From Ditylenchus dipsaci (Eukaryota; Nematoda; Chromadorea; Rhabditida; Anguinidae): a DNA stretch of 64,000 nt. Below are positions 53,181-64,000 of this stretch, piece after piece. A program made the position numbers and the translations under genes. The notes below the pieces were generated by a model. That model was not told where the DNA came from. It saw only the letters and a program-made list of their open reading frames with translations, and made no database searches. Within the stretch, counting starts at the first letter, position 1. Every line of letters begins with the position of its first letter. The stretch spans positions 1-64,000 of the forward strand of contig SADC01001353.1 in assembly GCA_004194705.1 (NCBI GenBank), given 5' to 3'.

Positions 53181-55890
53181 GACAAGCTAACTATGAAGAG
53201 TGCTCATCGAAAATACTCTGTTATATATTCTGTTTGATCATTCCCAGTGGCTGATTAACACTGCATAAATGCTTGAAAAAATAAAGAAGAATGATCATGG
53301 AAAAAAGGTTGGGCTGCTATGAGAAAACTTTTTTAAATGGCCATAAAACTTGTTATGAAAATTTTCGAGAGCTTCATTTTTGACTAATTTAGCTATATGA
53401 AACAATTTTCATAGCCGGTGCTATGAAAAAACAGATCGCATCAACTTTTTTGCCTTAGATTTTTGTTAATTGGTTGAGGGGTTCAAGTGCTGCGAACATT
53501 CAATATTTATTGTCAAAACATATTTTCAAACGTGGCTTGTTTTCCTATGTTTTTATGCCTATCAAGAGACGAAAGGTTGATAAATGAGCCTCTTGCAACG
53601 AAAGATAGTGCGTAACAAACAACGGATAATACTTGCCGGAAAGCTATCGTGTAACCGTGTAACCTAACAAAAATCGGTTATCTGAAAAAAGTGTTGGCTG
53701 TACAGGTAACCTTAGTACAGTTAACTGTGACTTTACAGTTGTGGCTGTACACTGTGGCTGTACAGATAACTATAGAATTGAACTTCGATATGGTGACCCC
53801 GGTTTAAAAGGTTGGAAACTCAGATACAGCAGCCTTCCATTTGTTTTTATAGGTCTTGGTAAAAAACAAGCAAGTACACACCCAGCTAGACCCACAAAAA
53901 TGTGAATAATTTTTCCCAAAATACATACTGACGGGAAATTAGAACTACTTTTACGCGAAATTTTCGTAAATTTCATGAAAAATTCCCGGTAGGTTTTCTG
54001 TTGTTTTTTTGAAATTTCGCACAAAATTTAGCAAATCAGTGACTTTTTTCCACTCCAACACGATGCTTACGGGATATTTTGAAAAGTCTCTGTTGGTAAA
54101 GTCGGAAAAGTCTCTGTTGGTATCCTAAAAAATATGCCTGCAAATCGCACGCTTGCAAATGCGCACACTCACTTACCTTAGACATAATTCCGAGCAAGAC
54201 TTTTGAACAAAAATGCATTTAGAGACTATTTTCGCCAAGCTCCAGTCACCAAAACAAAAAAAAAAGGTAAAAAGTCAAAATTCCTAAGCCTAAGCTGTGT
54301 GCTAGTTTTCTAGGCGAGTCTATATGTCAACTGCGAGGTGAGTTTGCAAATTTTCTTGGAAGAAACTTGTCTCGCATTCCAACACTAGTTAATATACTTC
54401 GTGCTCAGCAAGTCCTGAGAAAACACTCAATGAATAGTTAAATGGGGTTTCTTTCATGGGGAAAAAATGGGGTTTCTTTAAACCTTGGGAGCTCTTAGAT
54501 CCTTTCTGAAATTTAACATGGCATTCAAATAACATGTTGAAAGCAGCACAATAACAATAAATTCAGCAAGCATAACAATTCTTGATAATAAAAATTGTGA
54601 AATAATGAGTGATATGAACTGCCTTATGCTGGATATATATCCCTTTTCATTAATAAGCTGGCAACAGACAACATCGATTAGCGCAGTGAAACAGACCATT
54701 TATCTATCCTGCTCCACACCAACTAGGGTACCCAAAATCGAATGCATCTCGCTTACATCAGTGCTACTCCATTCCCTCTAAGAGACGCAAAATCAAAGAC
54801 AAAAAGGGTGAACATCGAAAAAAATTGTTGACAGTTGGAAAATAAATTGCATCACAATATTTTTTGCTTGATTTGAATCGAAGATTAAATCTGTTGTTTG
54901 AGTTTTTTTCATGCACAGTCGATTTTTTCTATGATACACCTTGAGCACCGTTATTAGATGTACACCAGATAGAGGCGTTCACTATGTGATAGGTCGGTCT
55001 GTCTCAATTTCATCATTGTTGTGCCTGAGCGAGAAAATTCTGAAAATCTAAGATTTTATTGTTGTGATTCCCGTTTTTCTTATTATCGGTTTGTTGATCG
55101 GCCAAGTTGACTCTCTCGACAGTATTCGCGGTTGAGAACCTGTCCTCACGAAAGCTGGTAATGTAGCAGAAACGGCTAAAATTTCAAATGCTATCCATGA
55201 TTAACTTTGTAGCCAGCTTTTACAGTTAACATTTCACATGCTATTCATAGTTAACTTAGTAACTAGCTTTTAGAGTTATGGCTTCTTCACCACAGTCGTA
55301 GTTGGAAAAGGAGGCAATAAAATTTTTCTCTAACTCTAATTCTTATTTTCACAGTGGATGGGTTTTGGTTCGAGTAGCCTAAACACAAAAAACATTTTTA
55401 TAGCCCATTGTATTGACTACAAATATTTGTTGGATGTCTTTTTTTAAATTTTTAAAAATTTTTGTCTGTGAATTTTACAACTTCACAAGTCAACACGAAA
55501 ATGCTTTCTCGGTTTTTAGCGGTCCCAAGAAAGACGTTACAATTAAACTTCCATATAGTCGCACCCCAATATTTAGACAGGAAAATCAGGAAAAGTGCAA
55601 CAGAACTGATACTGAGTCTCACAAGACAACAAGCAAACATCACAATATTTAAGCCAAAACAATTTGACCACCAAATCCCTCAAAAAAACCAGTGGTTTTT
55701 GGACGAAAATTCAAGTTGTTGTGGATTGTATTCCTAATTTTCTCTAAAATTTACAAGGCGTCTTTTAAAAAAAAATATAGTACAAAGAGTACAAAATAGA
55801 GTACAAAAAATTGCATCAGACACAAGTGTTAGTTTATAGATAAGACTGTATTTTCCCTCTTTTTGAGAGGATTGAAGAAGTAGGCTGGCA
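53180..55890. other. Mostly gene-free stretch
   Basis: No exon was supported. It includes a hairpin-repeat fragment (54150-54250: ACTTACCTTAGACATAATTC...AGCTCCAGTCACC), GTCTCTGTTGGTA doubled at 54085 and 54110, and a hydrophobic - strand open stretch (54478-54699) without splice or domain support. Confidence 0.3.
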
Positions 55891-55894
55891 GCCT

Positions 55895-56085
55895 GGTCAT
55901 AAGATGGACATACCTGGTTTAATTTCATTGGATTTGAAATCAATACAATAATTTCAAAATTCAGATACCTTCAACGAAAAAAAAATCTTTAAAGTCTTGG
56001 CTATCTCTTGGTATGCGATTAACACGAATTTTGTTTTCGAAAATATTTATTCCGATACAAGTGAAATTAAACCAGGTATGTCCAA
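55895..56085. repeat. Inverted repeat around AT-rich centre
   Basis: GGACATACCTGGTTTAATTTC (55908) is matched inverted by GAAATTAAACCAGGTATGTCC (56062), with partial pairing in between. A related AGGCTTGTCCATCTTA motif is at 52828. Confidence 0.55.
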
Positions 56086-56129
56086 CACAGGGTTTCAAAA
56101 TGTAGAGCAACGATTTTGTGCCCGAGTTT

Positions 56130-56206
56130 TGGCGCAGTTGGTTAATCGCTTGTTTCAAAAAATGGTCTCAAGTTCGACTCTCACTGCAGGCAGTGATATT
56201 TTTCAT
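56130..56206 (+). tRNA. tRNA-like sequence with A and B boxes (pseudo-tRNA/SINE head)
   Basis: TTGGCGCAGTTGGTTAATCGC is a good A box with a GCG/CGC D stem, and AAGTTCGACTCTC resembles a B box at normal distance. Acceptor and T stems do not pair properly, so a functional tRNA is unlikely. Confidence 0.4.
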
Positions 56207-56939
56207 AGCCATGTTTCATGGTAAGCATTGCCCCTCACACCCTTAAATCTAAATATACATATTTTAGCACGAATTATTTCGTGTTTTTGTGTGAATTTTA
56301 GAGTAAAAAACTTAACACAACTCGGGTACTATTACCTGAGTGCAACTTCTACGTGGTGGTGGTACTTCTACCTCGATACGCTTCACGGAAAATTCAAACC
56401 GCTGAAATTTTCAATTAGCCATTTGTCTTTACGTTGAAATCCCGACATCAAATAATTTTTCCAAGTCTTAAATTGGTCCTTTTACATGAAAAATTAGATT
56501 CCAGCTTTTCTTTATCTTCACATACTACTTAACCAATGTAGTAAGCTTGATTAGTATTTTTTTTGTTTTCGATTCGAATTTCCAAGTGTAAAAAGAAATT
56601 TATATGAAGGTGTGGAATTAATCACTTAATTTAGCTCTGCTTTGAGAACTTGAAGGGTGTGAATACAATTAAATATAAAAATTATTCAATAAAAATGTCG
56701 ACATCACTAAGAAAACCTTTGAAATGAATTTTTTATTTTTTTTTTTTTTGTCGGCATAGTTCTCAAGAATGCTTCATGAGTTAAAGCAAAAACATAAATA
56801 ATAAATAATGATGTTTTTATTACACTTTTAAATAGAATTAGAACTGAACTTCATCATACAATCGAAGCATGGGTTGATGACAGACCAAGGACTGAGATTT
56901 AGATAACGATATTCTGAACTGATGTTAATTTGTAACGTT

Positions 56940-57095
56940 AGGCGGTAGGGCAAAACCGCAAAAAGTGCGTTTTTATCCGCGGATTTTACCGGTGAAAAAG
57001 ACCTTGAATTCGGCAAAATTTACCGAATTTTAGGTTTTTTTCCTCGATAAAATTCGCGGTTAAAACCGCACTTTTTGCGGTTTTGTCCTACCGCT
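56940..57095. mobile_element. 156-bp TIR element, TSD TAACGTT, CCGCAAAAAGTGCG words
   Basis: Inverted ends AGGCGGTAGGGCAAAACCGC and GCGGTTTTGTCCTACCGCT are bordered by TAACGTT at 56933-56939 and 57096-57102. Arms run about 50 bp, and the centre repeats GGATTTTACCG/CGGTAAATT-like words. Confidence 0.7.
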
Positions 57096-57264
57096 TAACG
57101 TTGATGCTAATCCAACTGTATTTATCAAAGAAAATTAATTTCCTTTCTGTGGTTAATATGACTAATTAAGTGTTATGTAGTTTTTAGACGCCTGTCTAGA
57201 AAGCGTATGGTCGAGGGTCAAATCATGCAGTGTTTCTGTTTATCTGTCATTACAAAATTGTCTC

Positions 57265-57600
57265 TGTCCATCTAAATAGTTAACTACATCGATTTATTTA
57301 GAAGCAACTCAAACATTTAACTAGACCAAACTAGTTAACTCCGCCCAGTTCATTCATAGTCAACCCACAAAGTTAACTGCATCAAGTTTATTTACAAACA
57401 ACTCGAATATTCAACTAGACCAGTTGTATTCACAGTCGACAAAATAGTTTATTTTATCAAGTTTATTCACAGTCAACCTAGAAAGTTAACTACGAGGAGT
57501 TAATTAACAGTCAACTGAAATAGTTAATCACACCGATTTTTTTTACAGTCAACCCAAATAGTTAACTACCCAGAAAGTTAACAGAATCAGTTCAAAATAT
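57265..57600 (+). repeat. 37-38-bp minisatellite block
   Basis: About eight diverged units with CAGTCAACCCANAAAGTTAAC and ACTACATCGAGTTTATT. Confidence 0.65.
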
Positions 57601-58319
57601 ACAGAGTGCCTTCAAAAATCTAGAATTCTTTAGAACGCTTCTTTTTCAAAACTCGATTCTGAATCAAGTTTTTAAAAAATTGTCTGGATTCTATCTGGCA
57701 CTCCAAAACTATCAGCAGTATGAAAAACCAATTGCAGTTGTAATTTCATTTTCGACGATATGCTTATTTAATCATTATTTTTGCTAGACCATATTATAAG
57801 TTTGGTTGAATTTTTTTCGAATGCCAGTTTAGCCATTTTACAGTCGAGGCTGCCACTTACAGATGGCAAGAATGGCACTTGTGACCAGAGGCGGGCAAAG
57901 TTGCCAAGGCTGCTCCTTGGCTGCCTCCTTTCGGGAATGGTTTCCAAGGCTGCCCCTTTCCTTTCAGAGGTCATTTTACCTACATCCTTTTCGACTTGGA
58001 CAGTTTTTTTTTATATTATGATGTTTTTAAAAAAGTCGGACGGGGAGGGGAGGGAGATTATAGTAACAGCAGCTTCCCTCCTTGCCTACGCCCCTGCTTG
58101 TGATCATTGCCAGTTCAGCTGGTAGTGCCAGTACCAGTGACAGCCTTCAAACCTCGCTATAGTCGCACCCCAAAAGTTTGTTCTTTACTTTGTTTTTTAC
58201 TTTCTTTTTCATAAAATTGGTCCAGTGACCGAAACAGCGTGAAATACCAAAAATGACCAAAAAGCATAAGGTGAGCAAAGTAAACAAAAAACCTTTTTTA
58301 GGGTCTGAAATCTACTCAC

Positions 58320-58512
58320 TTTTCGAAATAACGTACTGTCCGCTCTGGCTGACCAAATAGTGAACTTCTGCTTTCGATTCCTTTCGCGTAAGGCCCAATC
58401 TGATCTTTTTTTCAGCAATAGTGAGACTATGAAGAACAAATAACTTTGGTAAAAACAGGGAGGACCAAGGTAATTTTTCGCAAAGGCACCACAGATATTG
58501 AGCCGTAGACAT
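58320..58512 (-). CDS. Possible first exon of an unidentified gene
   Basis: It opens at ATG 58512 and runs 64 codons to a strong donor (AAA|GTGAGT at 58319). It has KLPWSSLFLPKLFVLHSLTI, then KIRLGLTRKESKAEVHYLVS and SGQYVISK. The frame, start and donor fit a coding exon. Downstream exons were not located in 57600-58310, and no family is recognised. Confidence 0.35.
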
Positions 58513-58645
58513 TGCACTTTGAAAACTACAGATAAAAAACGAACTTAAAACGAAGAAAAATCAAAATTTGAGAAATTGAAATTTTCGCCTGAATCATAAC
58601 AAAATTAAGTGGTGTTGAATCGAAGGTACTTTTATGAGTCGAGAC

Positions 58646-59087
58646 CAGTGATGTATTTTTCCGATTTTTCGCTCCGGCTCTTGCTCCGAGCTGTCAATTT
58701 TGAAAAATTCGCTCCAGCTCTTGCTCCGAGCTGTCAATTTTGAAAAATTCGCTCCGGCTCTGGCTTCGAACAAAAGCCAGAAACAGAAAATCATACGTAT
58801 ATACTCATTATACGCATACAAAATATGAATATATGATTTCAATTTTCTCTAAATATGGCTCTGAGCTCTTTTCATGAAAAAATTTGCTCCGGTTTCTGCT
58901 CCGAGATTTTCATTTAAAAATATTTGCTCCGGATTTGGCTCCGAGATTTTAATTTCAAAAAATTCGCTCCGGCTCTTGCTCCGGGCTCTTGAGATTGAAA
59001 AATTTGCTCCAGCTTTGGCTCCTGCTCGGGGCCAGAGCCAGAGCATAGCCAGAGCGAGAGCCAATGCCGGAGATTTATACATCACTG
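58646..59087. mobile_element. hAT-like foldback with CGCTCCGGCTCTTGCTCCGAG words, TSD GTCGRGAC
   Basis: Ends CAGTGATGTATTTTTCCG and the complement CAGTGATGTATAAATCTCCG are TIRs starting CAGTG. Flanks GTCGAGAC and GTCGGGAC match at 7 of 8. The interior is 20-30-bp units of GCTCCGGCTCTTGCTCC plus AATTTGAAAAATT, changing orientation near 59025 (GGCCAGAGCCAGAGC). Confidence 0.75.
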
Positions 59088-59299
59088 GTCGGGACCCGGT
59101 AAAGTGTGGTTTTATATTCAAAGTAGTGTTGGATATTTGTCGAGAGTAGTGTTTTATCGATAGTGCACTTCGTGTTATCTATTTTTGGTCATCTTGTATT
59201 TTCAAGGTGGGTGGGGGATGAAAGCTGTCATATGTTAGATAAGTTTTGTATATTTCAAATATGGTTCTCAAGTCATATTTTGTCGACAACTCAATGTTG

Positions 59300-59420
59300 C
59301 AATGTAGTTCGGATTCGTGCTCAGCGTGGTCGATTGGATTGAGCAACTAGTCTCAAAATTTGTAAGTGAGTGTGAAATTTTTAATTCCGCTCGAGACAAT
59401 AAAGATTCGAAAAATTCCAC
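59300..59420 (+). repeat. Partial relative of the 27646-28957 palindrome
   Basis: CGTGCTCAGCGTGGTCGATT and AATTCCGCTCGAGACAATAA correspond to 28205-28300 (CAGCATGGTCGATTTACTTG; AATTCCGCTCAGGACAATAA). Confidence 0.5.
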
Positions 59421-59839
59421 AGTTAATTAGACGCGTATCATCCTGAGTCAGATTTATGCGTTTTTGCGGCTAGTTATTTTAAAATGGTGAGAAAACCCGT
59501 CCAGCCCTCGCCTAAAGTAAAAAAAAGCTCAAATTAAGAGGTATAATATGAAAATGTTTTATTTGAGGTCAGACTGATTCAGTGGTCATTTTCAGTCAAA
59601 ATGACCAAGTTTAGTCAAAGGGACAAACTTCCTCAAGCTTCCTACTTTCTCAAAGTCGATAGAAAGTTTATAAACACATAAGCTTCATTGTTGGTCTATA
59701 GCCCAGAAGTGGACTTATTTAAAATTGACGATGAGCTTCGACACATAAAAAAGTTTTATATTTACAAAATTACACATAATGAACAAGATCACAATCGGTC
59801 ATAGCGATAAGAGAATTTTTACTATTTCAAAAGTAATGT

Positions 59840-61264
59840 TTAAGTAGCTGGCAACAGAACACGCTCTCGTTTTCCCTCCTTTTTATCTTTGACTTTTTCC
59901 GACGTCTCTTTTTGTTCAGGTGTTTCTAGCTGGTAGTCAGGCACTGAAGGCATTTGCTCTTGAATCATTTGCTCGTACTCCTCATCCACTTTTCCCAGGT
60001 CATCATCAGTCAATTTGGTGGATAAAATGCTAGAGATTTCCTAAAAATCAAAAGTTGCAAGGGTATAGCAACGCTGAATTTTCGTACAGTTTATTCTTGA
60101 CTATCTATATTTTCTTTTTCAAAAATTGATTTTTCGCTCACTTTTTGCTCAGCTCAAGAACATTAGAGCTTACAGTAGACTCTCGTTACAACGACCCTGG
60201 ATAAAGAGACTCTCTTGTTATAACAATGGACTGAAGTATGCTACAAACTTATGTTCGAGCCTGTCCTGACATACGCTGGCCAAAACTTTCTAAGCCTTAT
60301 CCTACAAAACGAAAAAAAGTCTTTGAAACAACAGAAAGACGAAAGTCCTCCTGTTGTGAAAAAAAAATCCCGACGCAACTCGTTAATACGCTACTCGTAT
60401 TTACAGAAGCATTCAAAATCACACTCAAATTAACAAATGTTATCAAGATTTCAACTTTATTCATTCAAGCATTTGATGGCTTTATTGCAAAAATTAGTTA
60501 GTCTTCGGTTCTTTCCCGTTATCCAGACCACCCTTGATTTTGCATTTTTCGCGCTAAATACTTTTATTTCCCAACTTAATAGCGGAAGCCCATAGGCGGA
60601 GCCGGGCGCACACCTATGGGCTTCCGCTATGTCGCTTATGGATTCTACCCATAAGCCCACCTCCCACACTACCTACCACACATCAAACCACGGTCTTGTA
60701 GGGAATCTGAAAAACCACCCGCTCTAAGCCCACACCTATGGGCTTCCGCTCAGCCGCTTTCGGAATATACCCATAAGCAAAGCGCACACCTATGATCTTC
60801 CGCTCAGCCGCTTTTGAAATCTACCTATAGAATCTACCCATACCCTAGGTGGTGGAAGCTAGGGTGGGAGGTGGGCTTATGGGTAGATTCCAAATGCAGC
60901 ATAGCGGAAACTCATAGGTGTGGGCCCGGCTCCGCCTATGGGCCTACGGCTACGGCTCCGTCTTTCGCTATTACGTTAGGAAATAAAGTATCGAGCGCAA
61001 AAGATGCAAAATCAAGGGTGGTCGGGATAACGGGAATGAACCAATTAGTTAGATCTTGTTCAACTGAGGGATTTTATTTACAAACTAGCTTAGAGTGACA
61101 GTTATCTGGACTGTAAGCTTGCCTTATTTATTAAATCTATTCGACTGCCGATCAAATAGAATGTTGAATAGTCCAGAGTTTGAAATAAAAAAATAAACCT
61201 CTTGAAGTTCAGCAGCTTCTCTTGTCTCGTCCATTATTTTCTCAATATCTTCTATGGAGAAAGC
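59840..61264 (-). CDS. vps-20: ESCRT-III subunit CHMP6/VPS20, C-terminal two exons
   Basis: VPS20/CHMP6 links ESCRT-II to the SNF7 polymer in endosomal sorting. Exon 61264-61199 encodes FSIEDIEKIMDETREAAELQ, matching the family's 'IEKIMDET.EA.E.Q' helix. Exon 60040-59840 continues EISSILSTKLTDDDLGKVDE then EYEQMIQEQMPSVPDYQLE and a charged tail ending LLPAT-stop. The MPSVPDYQLE stretch sits where CHMP6 has its MIM2 motif (LPxVPxxxLP) for VPS4 binding. Frames and phases agree without errors. The donor is GTTTAT. The 1.16-kb intron carries a TIR element. The N-terminal exons (expected further right) were not recognised in 61265-64000. Confidence 0.8.
60502..61043. mobile_element. Foldback element in VPS20 intron, TSD ATTAGTTAG
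   Basis: Flanks ATTAGTTAG occur at 60493-60501 and 61044-61052. Arms of about 80 bp (GGTTCTTTCCCGTTATCC...GATTTTGCA and inverse) lead into repeats of CACCTATGGGCTTCCGCT and CCATAAGCCCACCTCCCA in opposite orientations. Confidence 0.75.
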
Positions 61265-61867
61265 CTGAAAAAAAAGATTTTTTAGTATTTGTGATTATAA
61301 ATTTCATAGGTGAAACCCTGTTACAACTTAGTTAATAGATTAATTACCTTGATAAATGAATTATCAATAGCTTAATTAAGTACATGATAAACATTCACAA
61401 TTTAACACGTTGCGTCCAATTTAAAAAAAAGCTATGTTCTGAAAGAATGATACCAAAATTTGACCTTCGCCTTGATTATCGAATTAAACTAATTAGTAGT
61501 AGACTGTTCTACTGCCTTTTCGGGGCTTAGAAAACTAGGGTTACGGCGAGCGTAGCTAAAAAATGAATCATTCAAACATTCACTACTAGAAATTAATGAA
61601 AACCAGAGTTTCTTTATGCGGTGGGCTCCAATTAACAGAACTCTGTTCAAGTTCTAATTTAAAAAAGTATTTTTGCCTTCACATTGTGTAACTGATGTGA
61701 AAAGTCAAATTTTGGTGTTTTTTTAGTTAAAACTTAGCTCTTAACGTCGAAAAACATTTATTTGTCGTTTTTAGCGCATGAAAAACACTATTCAGAAAGA
61801 CTATTCACAGTTAATTAAAGATTATTCACAACTTATAGGAAACCTATATTTACGGTTGAAAGAATAA

Positions 61868-63158
61868 AATTTGAATCGGCGGGAGACGCTTCTTTTTCGT
61901 CCATCAACGTACTCTTTCGAGTCGTTTCGAATTACTCGAAAAAGTAACACTACGTGTCCAATGACGCCGAAAAGTGTGACTGCGACTGTGACTTTTCCGC
62001 GTCATTGGACACACATCAACAGTCGCACTCACAGTCGCAGTCCAAGTGTGTGTCCAATAGCGCGAAAAAAGTGTGACTGTGACTGCGACTGACGCTTCAA
62101 ATCGATTTGAATTTACGTCGCAGTCCCAGTCGCAGTCACACTTGGACACACACTGTGAAAGCTCGCCTCTAATGGATGTAGTATGTCGGAGTCGATGTTG
62201 AAGCTAGGGTGCCTCTTATGGACTTCCGACTTCCTACATCCAACTTCCTACCTTCTACATCGACAATCTACTTCGGACATCTGTTCACAAAACACCAAGG
62301 GGACCAAGACAGTCTTTTGTTGATTTTTTTCCAGCCTATACTTGTCTACTCACTTTTGCATAGTTATTTCTGAACTGATGTATTGCCAATAGTTTATTGG
62401 ATGCTATACTCCAAACATATGGTATCCAAGATTAATGCGACTCCTAACATGGTCTGATTCACCCTACCACATGGTATGATTTACTTCAAACATGGCCTGA
62501 AACTTACCTATATGGCGGTACTAAGGTGTCGGTACCTACGTAGGGGTACTTAGGTGGTGAGGTGGGGGGATAGCTAGCTGGTGATACTAGCTTGTGATAC
62601 CCAGGTGGTGGTGCTCAGGTGGCGGTACTCAGGTAAAGGATACCCAAGAAGAATGAGTTGACCAGTTGGTGTTACTTAGGTTAGCGGTAAGAGGTGTGCA
62701 AAGACCATATGGCTCAGGACCGACTCCGGAATGGCCGAAAGGCCAAAATAATTGCTTTTTTGGGGAAGGGGGGGGGGGGGGTAGTAATCAGGAGGGAGTA
62801 AACTTTTTGCAAAAAAGCAATTGGGCGATCAGATTTTGGGTCGATCGGTTAAATCGCTGAGAATTTCAGGTTTCAGTGGTTTTGAGTGGTTCGGGTGAAT
62901 TTGTGGGCAATTAAACCCATCGGACCTAAAATTTTTTTGCCCAATCGATTTTTCTTAAAAAGTTTACCGCACTTCAGTCAACCCCCGAAAACCCAATTAT
63001 TTTGGCCTTTTGGCCATTCCGGAGTGCGTCCTGAGCCATCCGGTCTTTGCCCACTGCGTCATTGGACACACACTGACTGTGACTGCGACTCTGCGTCATT
63101 GGACAGGTAGTAGTGTAAAGTTTGAGACAAAAGAGAAGTGTCTTCCACCAATTCAAAT
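61868..63158. mobile_element. Long TIR element with AGTCGCAGTCACAGTC words
   Basis: AAATTTGAATCGGCGGGAGA (left) and the complement AAATTTGAATTGGTGGAAGA (right) are inverted ends. Inside each, ACTACNNGTCCAATGACGC leads into arrays of GTGACTGCGACTG words (61970-62150 and 63070-63110). The middle holds the ACCACCTGAGTACC-type words (62510-62690) and a nested palindromic element. Confidence 0.55.
62698..63054. mobile_element. Nested palindromic element, GCAAAGACC ends
   Basis: GCAAAGACCATATGGCTCAG through GGCCAAAATAATTG (left) is repeated inverted on the right (CAATTATTTTGGCC ... CTGAGCCATCCGGTCTTTGC), arms about 58 bp. The centre has a long G run at 62768-62781. No target duplication was settled. 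Confidence 0.6.
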
Positions 63159-63194
63159 TTCCCACATGCCACTGCGCGCGAAAACCATGGTCCT

Positions 63195-63265
63195 TTAATG
63201 AATAAACTATTCACAGTTAATAGGGAACCTATTTACAGTTAATAGATAAATTATTTACAGTTAAT
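63195..63265 (+). repeat. Short minisatellite (TATTTACAGTTAATAG)
   Basis: Three units of TTATTTACAGTTAATAG, a shortened relative of the 37-38-bp minisatellite; a similar stretch is at 61800-61860. Confidence 0.55.
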
Positions 63266-63567
63266 AGTGGCTAGGTGATATTTCCGTCAAAAGTTATATG
63301 CCGAACGTATGTTTTGCCAAAAAGACAATTGTACCATCGATTTCTTTAATGTATCTCTTTTTCATTTCGTCTTTTGTTTCTAGTCGTTCTGTTTTTTTAC
63401 CGAAATGACATAAATTTCGAGCCAAATTTAATATAATTCAATCGCTTAGCAAATAAGGGTGAGCAGCTTCAACTAGTCTTTCGACAGGGAAGGAAGCATA
63501 CTGGAAATATCGTTGGCGAAAATGTTATTCTCGGCAAATAACTTTTGGCGCAAAAATCACCTTAATA

Positions 63568-63773
63568 CAGGGCTTCGAATCGTTCTTTTAAAAAAGATTT
63601 GTCCTTTTTGGCACCCCAAATCTTTTTTTATTTTTGAAAATTTAGTCTAACTCTTTTTTTTCGCTTCAAAATGGCAACAAGCACTGGATAAAATGACCCT
63701 TTTACTTCAAAAACAGTCAAAATGTTCTTTTTTACCCAAATGTCCTTTTTGAAATTTTTCATACGAAGCGTTA
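63568..63773. mobile_element. Non-autonomous relative of the 39.5-kb hAT, TSD CCTTAATA
   Basis: 206 bp starting CAGGGCTTCGAATCG and ending CGAAGCGTTA, with perfect CCTTAATA at 63560-63567 and 63774-63781. The subterminal sequences TTAAAAAAGATTTGTCC, TTGGCACCCC and CCTTTTTGAAATTTTTCAT match both ends of the 39533-41642 element, so it is an internally deleted derivative. Confidence 0.8.
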
Positions 63774-64000
63774 CCTTAATACGTTTATAGCCATGACAAA
63801 TTCATTTGATTTTTTGTTATAGGCGCGCCCCAATAAGTGCAACGTAGAGTGCGATGTGAAGTGCAAAAGAGGGCTGCCGATTTTTTTCTCGCCCAATTTT
63901 TTTTCTGTTAATACAATTTTCTAGCTCAGATGCAGAGCTATATAATTTACAAAATTTCAGCCAAAATCGTTGAAAATTTTCTAATAAAAATGAGTTTATT

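Noticed and set aside
54478..54699. Hydrophobic 73-residue - strand frame as a membrane protein
   Set aside because: No signal-peptide logic, splice sites, poly(A) signal or recognisable family; AT-rich DNA often encodes hydrophobic runs.

Overview
This window looks like eukaryotic, AT-rich, repeat-dominated DNA, most probably from a nematode. Most introns that can be placed are about 40-100 nt and end in TTTTCAG/TTTTAG-type acceptors, AATAAA signals sit close behind stop codons, and identifiable proteins resemble nematode forms. No rRNA, complete tRNA, CRISPR array or bacterial operon was seen. The species cannot be named from sequence alone.

Genes are sparse. On the + strand: a C-terminal exon pair of unknown function (1.9-2.1 kb), a secreted four-module Cys-repeat protein (4.5-7.8 kb), an RPB7 (RNA polymerase II subunit) gene piece inside an inverted repeat (22.5-23.1 kb), a broken hAT transposase (39.8-41.5 kb) and a decayed histidine phosphatase (42.2-43.3 kb). 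On the - strand: two paralogous genes of an unrecognised family (10.1-11.3 and 52.3-52.8 kb), a chitin-binding (CBM14) Pro/Gln-rich secreted protein (25.2-30.9 kb), MBF1/EDF1 last exon and a small membrane protein, each present twice in a 3.79-kb tandem duplication (31.7-39.3 kb), a secreted fascin-like beta-trefoil (44.9-45.4 kb), a short first exon (58.3-58.5 kb) and the C-terminus of ESCRT-III CHMP6/VPS20 (59.8-61.3 kb).

Almost every conserved gene carries single-base frameshifts, and wherever I could place one it reads as one missing base in a short homopolymer. The two 3.79-kb copies differ, as far as I can see, only in homopolymer length. The simplest reading is residual homopolymer error in a long-read assembly, so 'pseudogene' calls need caution.

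The remaining sequence is mobile and repeat DNA with a recurring design: terminal inverted repeats, often 8-bp hAT-like target duplications, and an interior made of short words repeated in one orientation at one end and inverted at the other. Eight to twelve families with different words share this plan. Also present are pogo/mariner-like MITEs with TA duplications, a 37-38-bp minisatellite dispersed at ten or more loci, a 1.3-kb near-perfect palindrome inside a gene intron, and a pair of paralogous repeats giving an 'empty site' for one element.
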